Shown: piece by piece, positions 9,117 to 19,311 of the stretch
Numbering within the stretch: position 1 is the stretch's first letter
How the letters are laid out: each line of letters begins with the position of its first letter
Assembly: GCF_004025535.1 (NCBI RefSeq)
Contig: NZ_QJRG01000049.1
Location: forward strand, 631,517 to 695,516
Reading direction: 5' to 3'
DNA length: 64,000 nucleotides
Source of the DNA: Pseudomonas alkylphenolica
GTDB lineage: Bacteria; Pseudomonadota; Gammaproteobacteria; Pseudomonadales; Pseudomonadaceae
The notes under the pieces: model-generated
Databases searched by the model: none
Told to the model about the DNA's origin: nothing
The model's input: the letters and a program-made list of their open reading frames with translations, nothing else
Program-made: the position numbers and the translations under genes

Positions 9117-10285
9117 GCGTCTTCTCCAAACAGGTGGGCCGCCAGGCGTTCACGGTGCAGCGCCGGGGTGCCCAGCAGTTGCTCGCTGGCGCGGGCGCGC
9201 TTGAAATACAGGTGCGGGTCGTACTCCCAGGTAAACCCCACACCGCCATGCAACTGGATCGATTCGGCCGCGCAATGAAAAAACGCTTCGCTGGCATGGA
9301 TCTTCGCCGTGGCGGTGGCCATGGTCAGTTCGCTGGCGACCGCCACGTCGCCGTCCGGATCAAGGTGTTCCTGCACCACGCATGCGGCGTAATAAACCGC
9401 AGAGCGGGCGCATTCAACCTGCAGCATCATGTCGGCGCAGCGGTGCTTGATCGCCTGGAAACTGGCGATGGTGCGGCTGAACTGCCGGCGTTCGGCGATG
9501 TAGGCCAGGGTCAGGTCGAGGGCCTGTTGCGCGCCGCCAGCCTGCTCGGCGGCAAGGCCGGCGGCGGCGATCTGCAGGCTGTCGTGCAACACCGCCCAGC
9601 CCTGGTCAGGGCCACACAGCAGCTGCGCGTCGCTGACCACCACGTTGTGCAGCTCGACCCGGGCCAGGCGCCGGGTCTGGTCCAGGGTGGGCAGGGCAGT
9701 GCGCGTGATACCGGCGGTATCGGCGTCGAGGGCGAACAGGCTGATGCCCGATGCCCCCTCGCTGCCAGGGTTGCGTGCGGCGACGACCAGCAGGTCTGCC
9801 TGTGTACCGTCGACGACCTGGGTGTAGACACCGTCAAGGACAAAGCCGCCAGCAGCGGGCTGGGCGATCGTTTGTACGCTTTGTGCATCCCAGCCTTTGC
9901 CGCTGGCAAACGCCAGCGTCGCCGTGGTTTCGCCAGCGGCAATTGCACTCAGCCAGCGCTCCTGCACCACCGGGTTGTCGCCGAGCAGCAGTGCTGGCGT
10001 GGCCAGGCAGGCGGTGGCGAACAGCGGTGAGCCGAGCAGAAAGCGACCGCTCTGCTCCAGCAGGATCGCCAGCTCGACAAAGCCCAGGCCCATGCCGCCG
10101 AAACGCTCCGGAACCATCAGGGCCGGCCAGCACAGCTCCAGGCCGATGCGTTGCCAGACCTCGGGGTCGTAGCCGTCGGCGCGGCTCATGCTGGCGCGCA
10201 CGGCCAGCGAGTCGCTGGCGCTGGCGAGAAAGCGCTCGGCACTGTCGCGAATCATCAGGTGTTCTTCGGTAAAAGCGAACTCCAT
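9113..10285 (-). CDS. Acyl-CoA dehydrogenase, steroid type (partner subunit)
   Basis: ACAD of 390 residues with the N-terminal helical domain (MEFAFTEEHLMIRDSAERF), FGGMGLG, FAD-contact segment ERRQFSRTIASFQAIKH, and C-terminal QLHGGVGFTWEYDPHLYFKRA. The usual middle-domain WITN/SEPGAGSD-like motif is missing, as in the divergent subunit of alpha2-beta2 steroid ACADs. First gene of the two-gene minus-strand unit with fadE30. Promoter region shared with hsaC, where a weaker copy of the 18-bp box points this way. Confidence 0.8.
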   Translation of the reverse strand: MEFAFTEEHLMIRDSAERFLASASDSLAVRASMSRADGYDPEVWQRIGLELCWPALMVPERFGGMGLGFVELAILLEQSGRFLLGSPLFATACLATPALLLGDNPVVQERWLSAIAAGETTATLAFASGKGWDAQSVQTIAQPAAGGFVLDGVYTQVVDGTQADLLVVAARNPGSEGASGISLFALDADTAGITRTALPTLDQTRRLARVELHNVVVSDAQLLCGPDQGWAVLHDSLQIAAAGLAAEQAGGAQQALDLTLAYIAERRQFSRTIASFQAIKHRCADMMLQVECARSAVYYAACVVQEHLDPDGDVAVASELTMATATAKIHASEAFFHCAAESIQLHGGVGFTWEYDPHLYFKRARASEQLLGTPALHRERLAAHLFGEDA

Positions 10286-10343
10286 GGGGTGGTCTCTGCA
10301 AGGCGGATGGATGCCGCAGTCTGGAATGTCAGGGGGCTGCCTG

Positions 10344-10361
10344 AATCACTAAAACGGACTA
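10344..10361 (-). promoter_or_regulatory. Steroid-regulon box, copy 3 (weak, toward ACAD pair)
   Basis: Minus strand TAGTCC-GTT-TTAGTGATT: the first half-site is perfect, the second poor (9 of 15 overall). Position 59 bp upstream of the ACAD start and a CAGACT hexamer 20 nt downstream match the layout of better copies. Confidence 0.4.
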
Positions 10362-10406
10362 GGTCAACCCGGCTTCGGGCCAGACCGCGCAAAGCGTGAG
10401 GGGGGT

Positions 10407-10424
10407 TAGTCTCAACGGACGATG
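10407..10424 (+). promoter_or_regulatory. Steroid-regulon box, copy 4 (toward hsaC operon)
   Basis: TAGTCT-CAA-CGGACGATG, a full match to the element. The -10-like CACAAT at 10445-10450 begins 20 nt after it, and hsaC starts at 10491. This would drive the long ipd operon. Confidence 0.75.
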
Positions 10425-10490
10425 AAGGGCAGGGCGGCACTTTGCACAATGCCAGCCACGCACCGGAATCAGCCAACGAGGAACCCAGGC

Positions 10491-11381
10491 ATGATCGACA
10501 TTCGCGGTTTGAGCTATTTCGTCTCGCAGATCGAAAACCTCAGTCAATGGCAACGCTACGCCGAGGACGTGCTGGGCATGCAAGTGCAGCCGGCGCCGGG
10601 TGGCGGTCTCTACGTGAAGATGGACGAGCGTCCGTTTCGCATGCTGATCGTCGAAGGCAGCGAGGCGCGTTACCTGGCATCCGGCTGGGAACTGGCCAAC
10701 GAACCGGCATTCCAGGCCGCCCTCGCGCACTTGACCGCCGCCGGTATCGAATGGCAGCCGGGTAGCGCCGCCGAGGTCGATCAGCGCGGCGTGCAGGCGT
10801 TGGTCAAAGTCACCGACCCGTCGGGCAACTGCCATGAACTGAGCTGGGGCCATCGCTCCGACTGTCTGCCGTTCGTTTCGCCGCAGGGCGTGCCGCGTTT
10901 CATCACCGGCGACATGGGCCTGGGCCATACCGTGCTGCCGGCACCGAACTTCGACGCCACGCTGGCGTTCGCCAAGGACGTGCTGGGCTTCGAGCTGTCG
11001 GACATTTTCAACTTCCGCCCCGACCCGTCGGCACCGCCGATCCGCATCCACTTCCTGCATTGCCAGAACGCCCGCCATCACAGCCTGGCGCTGGCCGAGT
11101 ACCCGCTGCCTTCCGGTTGCGTGCACGTGATGGTCGAGGTGGATTCGATGACCGAGGTCGGGCGTGCCCATGACCGCTTGCTGGCCCATGACGTGAGCCT
11201 GTCGGCGACCCTCGGCCAGCACCTCAACGACCGCATGACCAGCTTCTACATGAAGACACCGTCCGGATTCGATCTGGAATACGGCTTTGGCGGGCTGCAA
11301 GTCGACTGGGCCGAACACTCGGCCTTCGAGTTCACCCGCGTGAGCATTTGGGGGCACGACTTTTCGGTCGGCCAACAGTAA
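10491..11381 (+). CDS. hsaC: Extradiol ring-cleavage dioxygenase (HsaC/TesB type)
   Basis: Two-domain VOC-fold type I extradiol dioxygenase of 296 residues that would open the catecholic A ring of the secosteroid (3,4-DHSA) using Fe(II). The catalytic C-terminal domain has the three metal ligands in the expected places: His in GLGHTVL (about residue 146), His in NARHHSLAL (about 202) and Glu in FDLEYG (about 263). The N-terminal repeat lacks ligands, as usual. First gene of the ipd operon behind steroid box copy 4. The partner hydrolase HsaD is at 4630. A BphC-type biphenyl enzyme is the alternative, but the context argues for steroid. Confidence 0.85.
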   Translation: MIDIRGLSYFVSQIENLSQWQRYAEDVLGMQVQPAPGGGLYVKMDERPFRMLIVEGSEARYLASGWELANEPAFQAALAHLTAAGIEWQPGSAAEVDQRGVQALVKVTDPSGNCHELSWGHRSDCLPFVSPQGVPRFITGDMGLGHTVLPAPNFDATLAFAKDVLGFELSDIFNFRPDPSAPPIRIHFLHCQNARHHSLALAEYPLPSGCVHVMVEVDSMTEVGRAHDRLLAHDVSLSATLGQHLNDRMTSFYMKTPSGFDLEYGFGGLQVDWAEHSAFEFTRVSIWGHDFSVGQQ

Positions 11382-11390
11382 GGAACCGTG

Positions 11391-12269
11391 ATGATGAACA
11401 AACAACTGACAGCGGCCGATGCGGTCGCTCAATTGCGCGATGGCATGACCATCGGTTTCGGTGGCTGGGGCCCGCGGCGCAAGCCGATGGCTATCGTGCG
11501 CGAGATCCTGCGCTCGCCGGTCAAGGACCTGACCGTGGTCGCCTACGGCGGCCCTGAAGTGGGCATGCTGTGTGCTGCCGGCAAGGTCAAGAAGCTGGTG
11601 TTCGGCTTCGCCACCCTCGATGCCATCCCGCTCGAGCCTTACTACCGCAAGGCCCGCGAGGCCGGTGAGCTGGAGCTGCTGGAGCTTGACGAAGGCATGT
11701 TCCAGTGGGGCCTGCGTGCGGCGGGCATGCGCCTGCCGTTCCTGCCGACCCGCTGTGGCCTGGCCACCGACGTGACGCGCCTGAACCCGGAACTCAAGAC
11801 CATTGCCTCGCCGTATGCCGATGGCGAGGTGCTGTTGGCGATGCCGGCGCTGAACCTCGATGTGGCGTTTGTCCACGTCAACGTCGCCGACCGCCTGGGC
11901 AACATCCTGGTCACCGGGCCGGACCCGTACTTCGATCACCTGTTCGCCCGCGCGGCCCAGCAGTGCATCGTCTCCTGCGAGCGCCTGGAGGAGCGCCTGG
12001 AGCTGAGCGCCGAGCAGGCCCGCTTCAACACCTTCGAGCGCTACCTGGTCAGCGGCGTGGTGCATGCGCCACTTGGCGCCCACCCGACTGCCTGCGCCCC
12101 CGACTACGGCTGGGACATGAAGCACCTCAAGGGCTATGTCGCCAGCAGCCAGGCGGAAAACGGCTGGCAGGACTATGTGCAGACCTACATCGCCGCTGGC
12201 GAGCAGGCCTATCAGGCACAGAACGGCGGTGCCGATTCCATGGGCGCCTTGCCCCTTCCCGTGTTCTGA
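11391..12269 (+). CDS. ipdA: CoA-transferase-fold hydrolase subunit IpdA
   Basis: Alpha subunit of IpdAB, which opens the remaining carbocycle (ring C) of COCHEA-CoA by retro-Claisen hydrolysis; about 292 residues, like the M. tuberculosis protein. GMTIGFGGWGPRRKPMA, LTVVAYGGPEVGMLCAAGKVKKL and DEGMFQWGLRAA are near-diagnostic for IpdA against ordinary class I CoA transferases. The ATG at 11391 has AAGGA six bases upstream; a GTG three bases earlier and an ATG three bases later are possible. Directly followed by ipdB. Confidence 0.9.
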   Translation: MMNKQLTAADAVAQLRDGMTIGFGGWGPRRKPMAIVREILRSPVKDLTVVAYGGPEVGMLCAAGKVKKLVFGFATLDAIPLEPYYRKAREAGELELLELDEGMFQWGLRAAGMRLPFLPTRCGLATDVTRLNPELKTIASPYADGEVLLAMPALNLDVAFVHVNVADRLGNILVTGPDPYFDHLFARAAQQCIVSCERLEERLELSAEQARFNTFERYLVSGVVHAPLGAHPTACAPDYGWDMKHLKGYVASSQAENGWQDYVQTYIAAGEQAYQAQNGGADSMGALPLPVF

Positions 12270-12281
12270 GGATTAGCGACT

Positions 12282-13079
12282 ATGTCTGCAACCTGTGATT
12301 TCACCCTCGCTGAGCTGATGATCGTCGCCGCCTCCGAGGCCTGGCGCGGCAATGGCGAAGTGATCGCCTCGGGCCTGGGCGTGATTCCGCGCCTGGGCGC
12401 GAGCCTGGCCAAACTCACTCACAGCCCTGAGCTGTTGATGACCGACAGCGAAGCGTTCCTGGTCGAGGAGCCGATTCCTCTCGGCCCGCGTGGCGACTAT
12501 GTACCGCGTTACTCCGGCTACATGTCGTTCGAGCGGGTCTTCGAGTGCGTCTGGGGCGGTCGTCGCCACGCGATGATCGGCCCGACCCAGATCGACCGCT
12601 GGGGCCAGACCAACCTGTCTTGCGTCGGCGACTATCAAAAGCCCAAGACCGCGATCCTCGGTGTGCGTGGCCTGCCGGGCAACAGCATCAACCACCTCAA
12701 TTCGTTTTTCGTACCTAACCACAACACCCGGGTATTCGTCAGCGGTGAAGTGGACATGGTCTCCGGGGTCGGCTTCAAGGCCGAGCGCTGGCCCGAAGGC
12801 GCACGTCGCGACCTGATGGACATTCGCTGTGTAGTCACCGACCTGTGCGTGCTCGATTTCGACGGCCCTGAGCGTGCCGTGCAGGTGCGCTCGTTGCACC
12901 CGGGGGTGAGTTTCGAACAGGTTCAGGACAACACCGGTTTCCCGTTGCTCAAGTCGGCACAACTGCACGAGACCGTACACCCGACCGCAGAGCAGTTGGC
13001 CCTGATCCGCCGGCTCGACCCCCACGATTACCGCGCCACGGCGATCAAGGGCAACCCGCCCGGCATCCGTACGGCCTGA
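12282..13079 (+). CDS. ipdB: CoA-transferase-fold hydrolase subunit IpdB
   Basis: Beta subunit of the ring-C hydrolase, 265 residues. IpdB-type segments seen are GVIPRLGASLAKLTHSPELL, FERVFECVWGGRRHAMIGPTQIDRWGQTN, GVRGLPGNSINHLNSFF and SLHPGVSFEQV. The GNSINH and VWGGRRH signatures are shared with M. tuberculosis IpdB. It lies 12 bp after ipdA, as in actinobacteria, so the two-gene module has been kept together across phyla. Confidence 0.9.
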   Translation: MSATCDFTLAELMIVAASEAWRGNGEVIASGLGVIPRLGASLAKLTHSPELLMTDSEAFLVEEPIPLGPRGDYVPRYSGYMSFERVFECVWGGRRHAMIGPTQIDRWGQTNLSCVGDYQKPKTAILGVRGLPGNSINHLNSFFVPNHNTRVFVSGEVDMVSGVGFKAERWPEGARRDLMDIRCVVTDLCVLDFDGPERAVQVRSLHPGVSFEQVQDNTGFPLLKSAQLHETVHPTAEQLALIRRLDPHDYRATAIKGNPPGIRTA

Positions 13080-13095
13080 GGCGAGGACAGTGAAC

Positions 13096-14004
13096 ATGCA
13101 CAGCAGCGAGAGTGAATTCGTCGTCCGCGAGGACAAAGCCGTCTACGAAACAGACACACCGGTGCTGTACAGCGTGGCCGAGGGGATTGCCACGCTGACG
13201 CTGAACCGGCCGACCTTCAACAACGCGCAAAATTCGCAAATGACCTACGCCCTGGACGCCGCTTTTCGCCAGGCGGTGAACGACGATGCGGTCAAGGTCA
13301 TCGTCCTGCGTGGCAACGGCAAGCATTTCTCGGCGGGCCATGACATCGGCACGCCGGGACGTGACATCGACAAGCCGTTCGAGCGCGCGCACCTGTGGTG
13401 GGACCACACCAACAAGCCTGGGGGCGAGCAACTCTATGCCCGCGAGCAGGAGGTCTACCTGGGCATGTGCCGGCGTTGGCGCGAACTGCCCAAGCCGACC
13501 ATCGCCATGGTCCATGGCGCCTGTGTGGCGGGCGGCCTGATGCTGGCCTGGGTGTGCGACCTGATTGTCGCCAGCGAAGACGCGTTCTTCCAGGACCCGG
13601 TGGTGCGCATGGGCATTCCAGGGGTGGAGTATTTCGCCCATCCCTATGAAATGAACCCGCGCCTGGCCAAGGAGTTCCTCTTTACCGGTGACCGCATGAG
13701 CGCCACCCGCGCCTGGCAGGTGGGCATGGTCAACCGCATGGTGCCCCGCGAGGAACTGGAGCAGGCCACCTATGCCCTGGCCGCCGGCATTGCCCGTCAG
13801 CCGCGCATGGGCCTGGCCCTGACCAAGCAGGCGATCAACCACGTCGAAGACCTGCAAGGCAAGCGCACGGCGATGGATGCGGTGTTCGCCTGGCACCATT
13901 TCGCCCATGCCCACAACGAGCTGTTGTCCGGCGACAAGCTGGGTGGCTTCGACGCCAAAGGCATGGCCCAGGCCAACAAGCAGGCAGAGGACAAGCGCTC
14001 ATGA
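13096..14004 (+). CDS. Enoyl-CoA hydratase/isomerase family protein
   Basis: Crotonase-fold protein of 302 residues, longer than the usual 260. The oxyanion-hole segments are present: GNGKHFSAGHDIGTPG, and later HGACVAGGLMLAWVCDLIVASEDAFFQDPV. An insertion of about 30 residues (DKPFERAHLWWDHTNKPGG) separates them. The end is extended with FDAKGMAQANKQ. Probably hydrates or hydrolyses a ring-D/ring-C acyl-CoA intermediate next to IpdAB. The ATG at 13096 fits the GAGGA eight bases upstream better than the GTG at 13090. Its stop overlaps the ipdC start (ATGA). Confidence 0.8.
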   Translation: MHSSESEFVVREDKAVYETDTPVLYSVAEGIATLTLNRPTFNNAQNSQMTYALDAAFRQAVNDDAVKVIVLRGNGKHFSAGHDIGTPGRDIDKPFERAHLWWDHTNKPGGEQLYAREQEVYLGMCRRWRELPKPTIAMVHGACVAGGLMLAWVCDLIVASEDAFFQDPVVRMGIPGVEYFAHPYEMNPRLAKEFLFTGDRMSATRAWQVGMVNRMVPREELEQATYALAAGIARQPRMGLALTKQAINHVEDLQGKRTAMDAVFAWHHFAHAHNELLSGDKLGGFDAKGMAQANKQAEDKRS

Positions 14005-15113
14005 ATCGCTGGCTGGATACGCCACTGACCGAAGCGCTCGGTTGCCGCTACCCGATTGTGCAAACCGCCATGGGCTGGGTCGCCGATGCCAACCTGGTGA
14101 TCGCCACGACGCAGGCCGGCGGTTTTGGTTTCCTTGCTGGCGCGACCATCGCCGCCGATGAGCTGGAAAGCGAAATCCGCAAGGTGATCGATGCCACCGG
14201 TGGCAGCAACTTCGGGCTCAATTTTCACATGTTCCAGGACAACGCCGCGCAGTGCGTCGACCTGGCGATCCAGTACCGCTTGCGCGCCGTAAGCTACGGG
14301 CGCGGCCCGGACAAACAGACCATCGCGCGGTTCAAGGCGGCCAAGGTGCTGTGCATTCCCACCGTGGGCGCACTCAAGCATGCACTGAAGGCGGTGGAGC
14401 TGGGGGCCGACCTGATCACCATTCAAGGCGGCGAGGGCGGCGGCCATACCGGCGGCGTGCCCAGCTCGATACTGCTGCCGCAGGTACTGGCGGCGGTCAA
14501 GGTGCCGGTGATCGCGGCTGGCGGTTATGCCACCGGCCGTGGCCTGGCCTCGGTGCTGGCTGCCGGGGGCGCAGGCATCGCCATGGGCACGCGCTTTCTG
14601 ATGACCCGCGAATCGCCGACACCGGCGGCGACCCTGGAGCGATATCTCAAGGTCAACGACCCGCAGCAGGTGCGGGTGACCACGGCGGTGGACGGCATGC
14701 GCCACCGCATGATCGAAAACCGCTTTATCAATCGTCTGGAAAAGGCCGGCCCGTTCGGTCGCTTGCGCATCGCTCTGGGCAGTGCCTGGCAATGGAAACA
14801 GCAAACCGGCATGAGCCTGGGGCACATGGCGTCGGTGTTTATCCGTGCCCTGCGTGAAGACCCGTCAGCCCTGTCGCAAGTGGTGATGGCGGCCAACCAG
14901 CCGGTGTTGTTGCAGCGCTCGATGATGGATGGCGCCCCGGACGAAGGCATCCTGCCCAGCGGCCAGGTCGCGGCCGCCATCGGCGAGCTGCTCAGTTGCC
15001 GTGAAGTCATCGAAGGCATCGCCAGCGAAGCCCAGCACTGCCTGGACGCGCTGCTGGCGCGCAGCCAGACCCAGTCCTCGAACCATCCCGCCAGTATTGG
15101 AGAACCCCTGTGA
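14001..15113 (+). CDS. ipdC: IpdC-like flavoprotein (nitronate monooxygenase family)
   Basis: TIM-barrel FMN protein of 370 residues. The start YPIVQTAMGWVADANLVIATTQAGG and the phosphate-binding TIQGGEGGGHTGGVPSSILLPQV and AGGYATGRGLASVLAAGGAGIAMGTRFLMT follow M. tuberculosis IpdC, including the TTAVDGMRHRMI segment and the C-terminal half (VVMAANQPVLLQ...). In the HIP pathway IpdC helps form the unsaturated ring-C/D CoA ester that EchA20 opens. Overlaps both neighbours by four bases, so it is coupled with them. Confidence 0.88.
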   Translation: MNRWLDTPLTEALGCRYPIVQTAMGWVADANLVIATTQAGGFGFLAGATIAADELESEIRKVIDATGGSNFGLNFHMFQDNAAQCVDLAIQYRLRAVSYGRGPDKQTIARFKAAKVLCIPTVGALKHALKAVELGADLITIQGGEGGGHTGGVPSSILLPQVLAAVKVPVIAAGGYATGRGLASVLAAGGAGIAMGTRFLMTRESPTPAATLERYLKVNDPQQVRVTTAVDGMRHRMIENRFINRLEKAGPFGRLRIALGSAWQWKQQTGMSLGHMASVFIRALREDPSALSQVVMAANQPVLLQRSMMDGAPDEGILPSGQVAAAIGELLSCREVIEGIASEAQHCLDALLARSQTQSSNHPASIGEPL

Positions 15114-15862
15114 ACCAGGCATTTACTACACAACTCAACCAGGGGATCGCGGAGCTGGTGATCGCCAAGCCGCCGGTCAACGCCCTCGACAGCCAGGAAT
15201 GGCGTGCGCTGGCCCGGCAGATCGAAGCCCTTGGCGCCGACCCGCAAGTACGCGTGATCGTCATCCGCGCCGAAGGCCGGGGCTTTTGCGCCGGCGTCGA
15301 CATCAAGGAGCTGGACAAGTATCCGGAGCGCATCGTCGAGGTCAACGCCGGCAACTATGCGACGTTCAAGGCCGTGCACCGCAACCCGGTGCCGGTGATT
15401 GTCGCAGTCCACGGCTTTGTCCTCGGCGGCGGCATCGGCATTACCGGGGCGGCGGACATCGTCGTCGCCTCCGACTGCGCGACCTTCGCCCTGCCGGAAG
15501 TCGACCGCGGTGCCATGGGCGGTGGCGCGCACCTGCAACGCCTGTTCCCGGTGCAAAAGGTCCGCTACCTGTTCTTTACCGGCGACAGCATCGGTGCCCC
15601 TGAAGCCCTGCAATACGGCTTTATCGAGCGCATCGTCAGCAAGGATCAGTTGCGCGAAACCGCGCTGGGCATCGCGGCGAAGATCGCCGAAAAGAGCCCC
15701 GGCATGATCCGTATCGCCAAGGAAGCATTGAACGGCATCGAAGACGGCAATCTGGAGGACAAGTACCGCTGGGAGCAGGGCTTCACCATGCAGGCCTACA
15801 GCAGCCCGGACTCCGCCGAGACCCGTCGGGCCTTCGTCGAAAAACGCGACGCCAAGTTCTGA
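15110..15862 (+). CDS. echA20: Ring-D hydrolase of the crotonase family, EchA20-like
   Basis: Crotonase-fold enzyme of 250 residues that would hydrolyse ring D of HIEC-CoA to give COCHEA-CoA, the substrate of IpdAB. It follows M. tuberculosis EchA20 closely: PPVNALDSQEW, IIRAEGRGFCAGVDIKELDKY, GFVLGGGIGITGAADIVVASDCATFALPEVDRGAMG, and the C-terminal AKEALNGIEDGNLEDKYRWEQGFT. The GTG start overlaps the ipdC stop (GTGA). EchA20, IpdC and IpdAB together make the C/D-ring opening core. Confidence 0.88.
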   Translation: MNQAFTTQLNQGIAELVIAKPPVNALDSQEWRALARQIEALGADPQVRVIVIRAEGRGFCAGVDIKELDKYPERIVEVNAGNYATFKAVHRNPVPVIVAVHGFVLGGGIGITGAADIVVASDCATFALPEVDRGAMGGGAHLQRLFPVQKVRYLFFTGDSIGAPEALQYGFIERIVSKDQLRETALGIAAKIAEKSPGMIRIAKEALNGIEDGNLEDKYRWEQGFTMQAYSSPDSAETRRAFVEKRDAKF

Positions 15863-15871
15863 GGGAACGCC

Positions 15872-17029
15872 ATGGAACTGAATTACACCCCCAAACAAAC
15901 TGCCTTCCGCGCCGAAGTCCGCGCGTGGCTGGCGGCCAACCTGCCGCGCGAACCGCTGGCCAGTTACGACACCCGCGAAGGTTTCGAGCAGCACCGCGCC
16001 TGGGAGGCGAAGCTGTTTGAAAGCCGCTGGTCGATGGTGATGTGGCCCGCCGAGCTGGGCGGGCGCGGCTGCGACCTGATCGAGTGGCTGATCTTCGAGG
16101 AAGAGTATTACGGTGCCGGGGCACCGATGCGGGTCAACCAGAATGGCCAGTTGCTGCTCGGGCCGACGCTGATGGAATTCGGCACCCCTGAGCAGAAACA
16201 GCGCTTTCTGCCGCGCATGGCCGCCAGCCTCGACATGTGGGCGCAAGGCTGGTCGGAGCCCAATGCCGGTTCCGACATGGCGGCGATCACCAGCAAGGCG
16301 ACCCTCGATGGCGACCATTATGTGATCAACGGCCAGAAAACCTGGTCGACCCGGGCGATCTTCGCCGACTGGTTGTTTGGCCTTTTCCGCAGCGAGCCGG
16401 GCTCCAGCCGTCACCATGGCCTGTCATTCGTGATGGTGCCGCTGAATGCGCCGGGCGTGAGCATTCGCCCGATCAAGGCGCTCAACGGCAAAGATGCTTT
16501 CGCCGAAGTGTTCTTCGACGACGTCCGGGTGCCGGTGGCCAACCGTATCGGCGCCGATGGCCAGGGCTGGCACGTGGCAATGGCCACCGCCGGGTTCGAG
16601 CGCGGGCTGTTGCTGCGTTCGCCGGCACGCTTCCAGGCTACCGCACGCCGCCTGGTGGAGCTGTACAAGGCTAACCGCGACAGCGCCGACCGCGACCCGA
16701 GCCTGCGCGACGCAGTGCTGGAAACCTGGATGGGCGCCGAGGCCTATGCACTGTCGGCGTACCACACCGTTGGCCGCCTCAGTCGCGGCGAGCAGATCGG
16801 TGCCGAGTCGAGCATCAACAAGATCATCTGGTCGGAGCTCGACCTGAAAATGCACGAAACGGCGATGCGCATTCTTGGTAGCCGCGCCGAGTTGCTGGCG
16901 CCTGGCGAGGGCGATGCAGCGGGCTGGCTGGACGGTTTCCTGTTCGCCCAGTCCGGGCCGATCTACGCCGGGACCAACGAAATCCAGCGCAACATCATTG
17001 CCGAGCGGATGCTCGGCTTGCCGAAATAA
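15872..17029 (+). CDS. Acyl-CoA dehydrogenase (FadE31/FadE32-like large subunit)
   Basis: ACAD of 385 residues with all standard parts: LPRE...GFEQHRAWEAKLFESRWSMVMWP at the N-terminus, AQGWSEPNAGSDMA, INGQKTWSTRAIFADWLFGLFRSE, FAEVFFDDVRVP, FERGLLLRSPARFQATARRLV and the C-terminal IYAGTNEIQRNIIAERMLGLPK. As in the FadE30-like protein, the MCAD-type catalytic Glu of YEGT is replaced, here by Ala. Paired with the shorter ACAD 10 bp downstream, a gene order typical of heterotetrameric steroid ACADs. It probably acts in beta-oxidation after ring opening. Confidence 0.85.
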   Translation: MELNYTPKQTAFRAEVRAWLAANLPREPLASYDTREGFEQHRAWEAKLFESRWSMVMWPAELGGRGCDLIEWLIFEEEYYGAGAPMRVNQNGQLLLGPTLMEFGTPEQKQRFLPRMAASLDMWAQGWSEPNAGSDMAAITSKATLDGDHYVINGQKTWSTRAIFADWLFGLFRSEPGSSRHHGLSFVMVPLNAPGVSIRPIKALNGKDAFAEVFFDDVRVPVANRIGADGQGWHVAMATAGFERGLLLRSPARFQATARRLVELYKANRDSADRDPSLRDAVLETWMGAEAYALSAYHTVGRLSRGEQIGAESSINKIIWSELDLKMHETAMRILGSRAELLAPGEGDAAGWLDGFLFAQSGPIYAGTNEIQRNIIAERMLGLPK

Positions 17030-17039
17030 GGAACGGGCC

Positions 17040-18095
17040 ATGGACTTCACTTTTACCGATGACCAGCTGACGTTTCGCGAAGCCATCAGTCGTTTCCTGA
17101 TGACCGAAGCAGCCCCGGAAATGCTCCGGGAAATCTGGGAAACCGACGTCGGTCGTTCACCGGACCTGCGCAACAAGATTGCCGCCCAGGGCCTGACTGC
17201 CTTGTCGGTGCCTGAAGCCGAAGGTGGCCTGGGCATGGACGATGTCGCCTGGGCGCTGATGACCCAGGAACTGGGGTATTACGCGATTCCCGACTCCCTG
17301 GCCGACACTGCTTATGTCGCCACCGGCCTGCTGGCCAGCTTGACCGCCGAACACCCGGCTCGCCGACTGTTGCCACGCATCGCCGAAGGCAACGTGCGCC
17401 TTGCCATCAGCCATCCCGTCAACCCCCTGGTCAGCGATGCGCAACTGGCCGAAGTGCTGATCCTGATCGATGGCGACGACATTCATGTTGTACCGCGCTC
17501 GCAAGTGGATGTGCTGCACCAGCCGAGCATCGATGCCTCGCGGCGCCTGGGGCAGGTGACCTGGAACCCGACCGCGGCCACCTGTGTGGCCAGCGGTGTG
17601 TTGGGCCGCACGTTGCAGGCGCAATTGCTCGACCGCGGCGCGTTGTCGGTGGCCGGGCAATTGCTCGGTCTGGCGCAACGCATGCTCGACCTGTCGGTGG
17701 ATTACGTCGCGCAGCGCAAGCAGTTCGGCAAGCCGATCGGCAGCTTCCAGGCAGTCAAGCATCACCTGGCCGATGTCGCCCGCGCCATCGAACAGGCCAA
17801 GCCGGTGCTGTACCGCGCCGCCCACGGCCTGGCTCAGGGCGATGCCAATGCCTCCGTGTGGGTGTCCCAGGCCCGCCTGGCCTGCTGCGAGGCCAGCTGG
17901 GTTGCTGCTCGCAAGGGCATTCAGGTGCATGGCGCGATGGGGTACACCTGGGAAGTCGACCTGCAGATGTTCATGAAACGCGCCTGGGCGCTCGATTCGT
18001 CCTGGGGTGATCGCGCGTTCCACAAGTCCCGTGTCAGCGACTACCTGTTCGCCGACGGTGCCCGCCTGGGCCCGGGCCATACCTTCGAGGAGTGA
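17040..18095 (+). CDS. Acyl-CoA dehydrogenase (small partner subunit)
   Basis: Short ACAD of 351 residues. The N-terminal domain (MDFTFTDDQLTFREAISRF, EGGLGMDD) and the FAD-interacting QRKQFGKPIGSFQAVKHHLAD are present, as is GIQVHGAMGYTWEVDLQMFMKRAW. The middle beta domain is reduced, with no SEPGAGSD motif. This fits the beta-type subunit of an alpha2-beta2 ACAD with the product of the preceding gene. The ATG at 17040 lies just after GGAACGGGCC. Three bases separate its stop from fadA6. Confidence 0.82.
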   Translation: MDFTFTDDQLTFREAISRFLMTEAAPEMLREIWETDVGRSPDLRNKIAAQGLTALSVPEAEGGLGMDDVAWALMTQELGYYAIPDSLADTAYVATGLLASLTAEHPARRLLPRIAEGNVRLAISHPVNPLVSDAQLAEVLILIDGDDIHVVPRSQVDVLHQPSIDASRRLGQVTWNPTAATCVASGVLGRTLQAQLLDRGALSVAGQLLGLAQRMLDLSVDYVAQRKQFGKPIGSFQAVKHHLADVARAIEQAKPVLYRAAHGLAQGDANASVWVSQARLACCEASWVAARKGIQVHGAMGYTWEVDLQMFMKRAWALDSSWGDRAFHKSRVSDYLFADGARLGPGHTFEE

Positions 18096-18098
18096 GTC

Positions 18099-19250
<1,152 letters not shown>

Positions 19251-19311
19251 GTTTTCCCATCCGTAGCGCCGCCCGCCGGGCGTGCGCTGACGCCGTATCA
19301 AGGAGTTAAAC

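Noticed and set aside
10359..12125. 588-codon open frame on the minus strand
   Set aside because: Opposite hsaC and ipdA; His/Gln/Val-rich as typical of antisense frames in this genome.
14525..16417. 630-codon open frame on the minus strand
   Set aside because: Opposite ipdC, echA20 and an ACAD gene with clear motifs; composition is that of a shadow frame.
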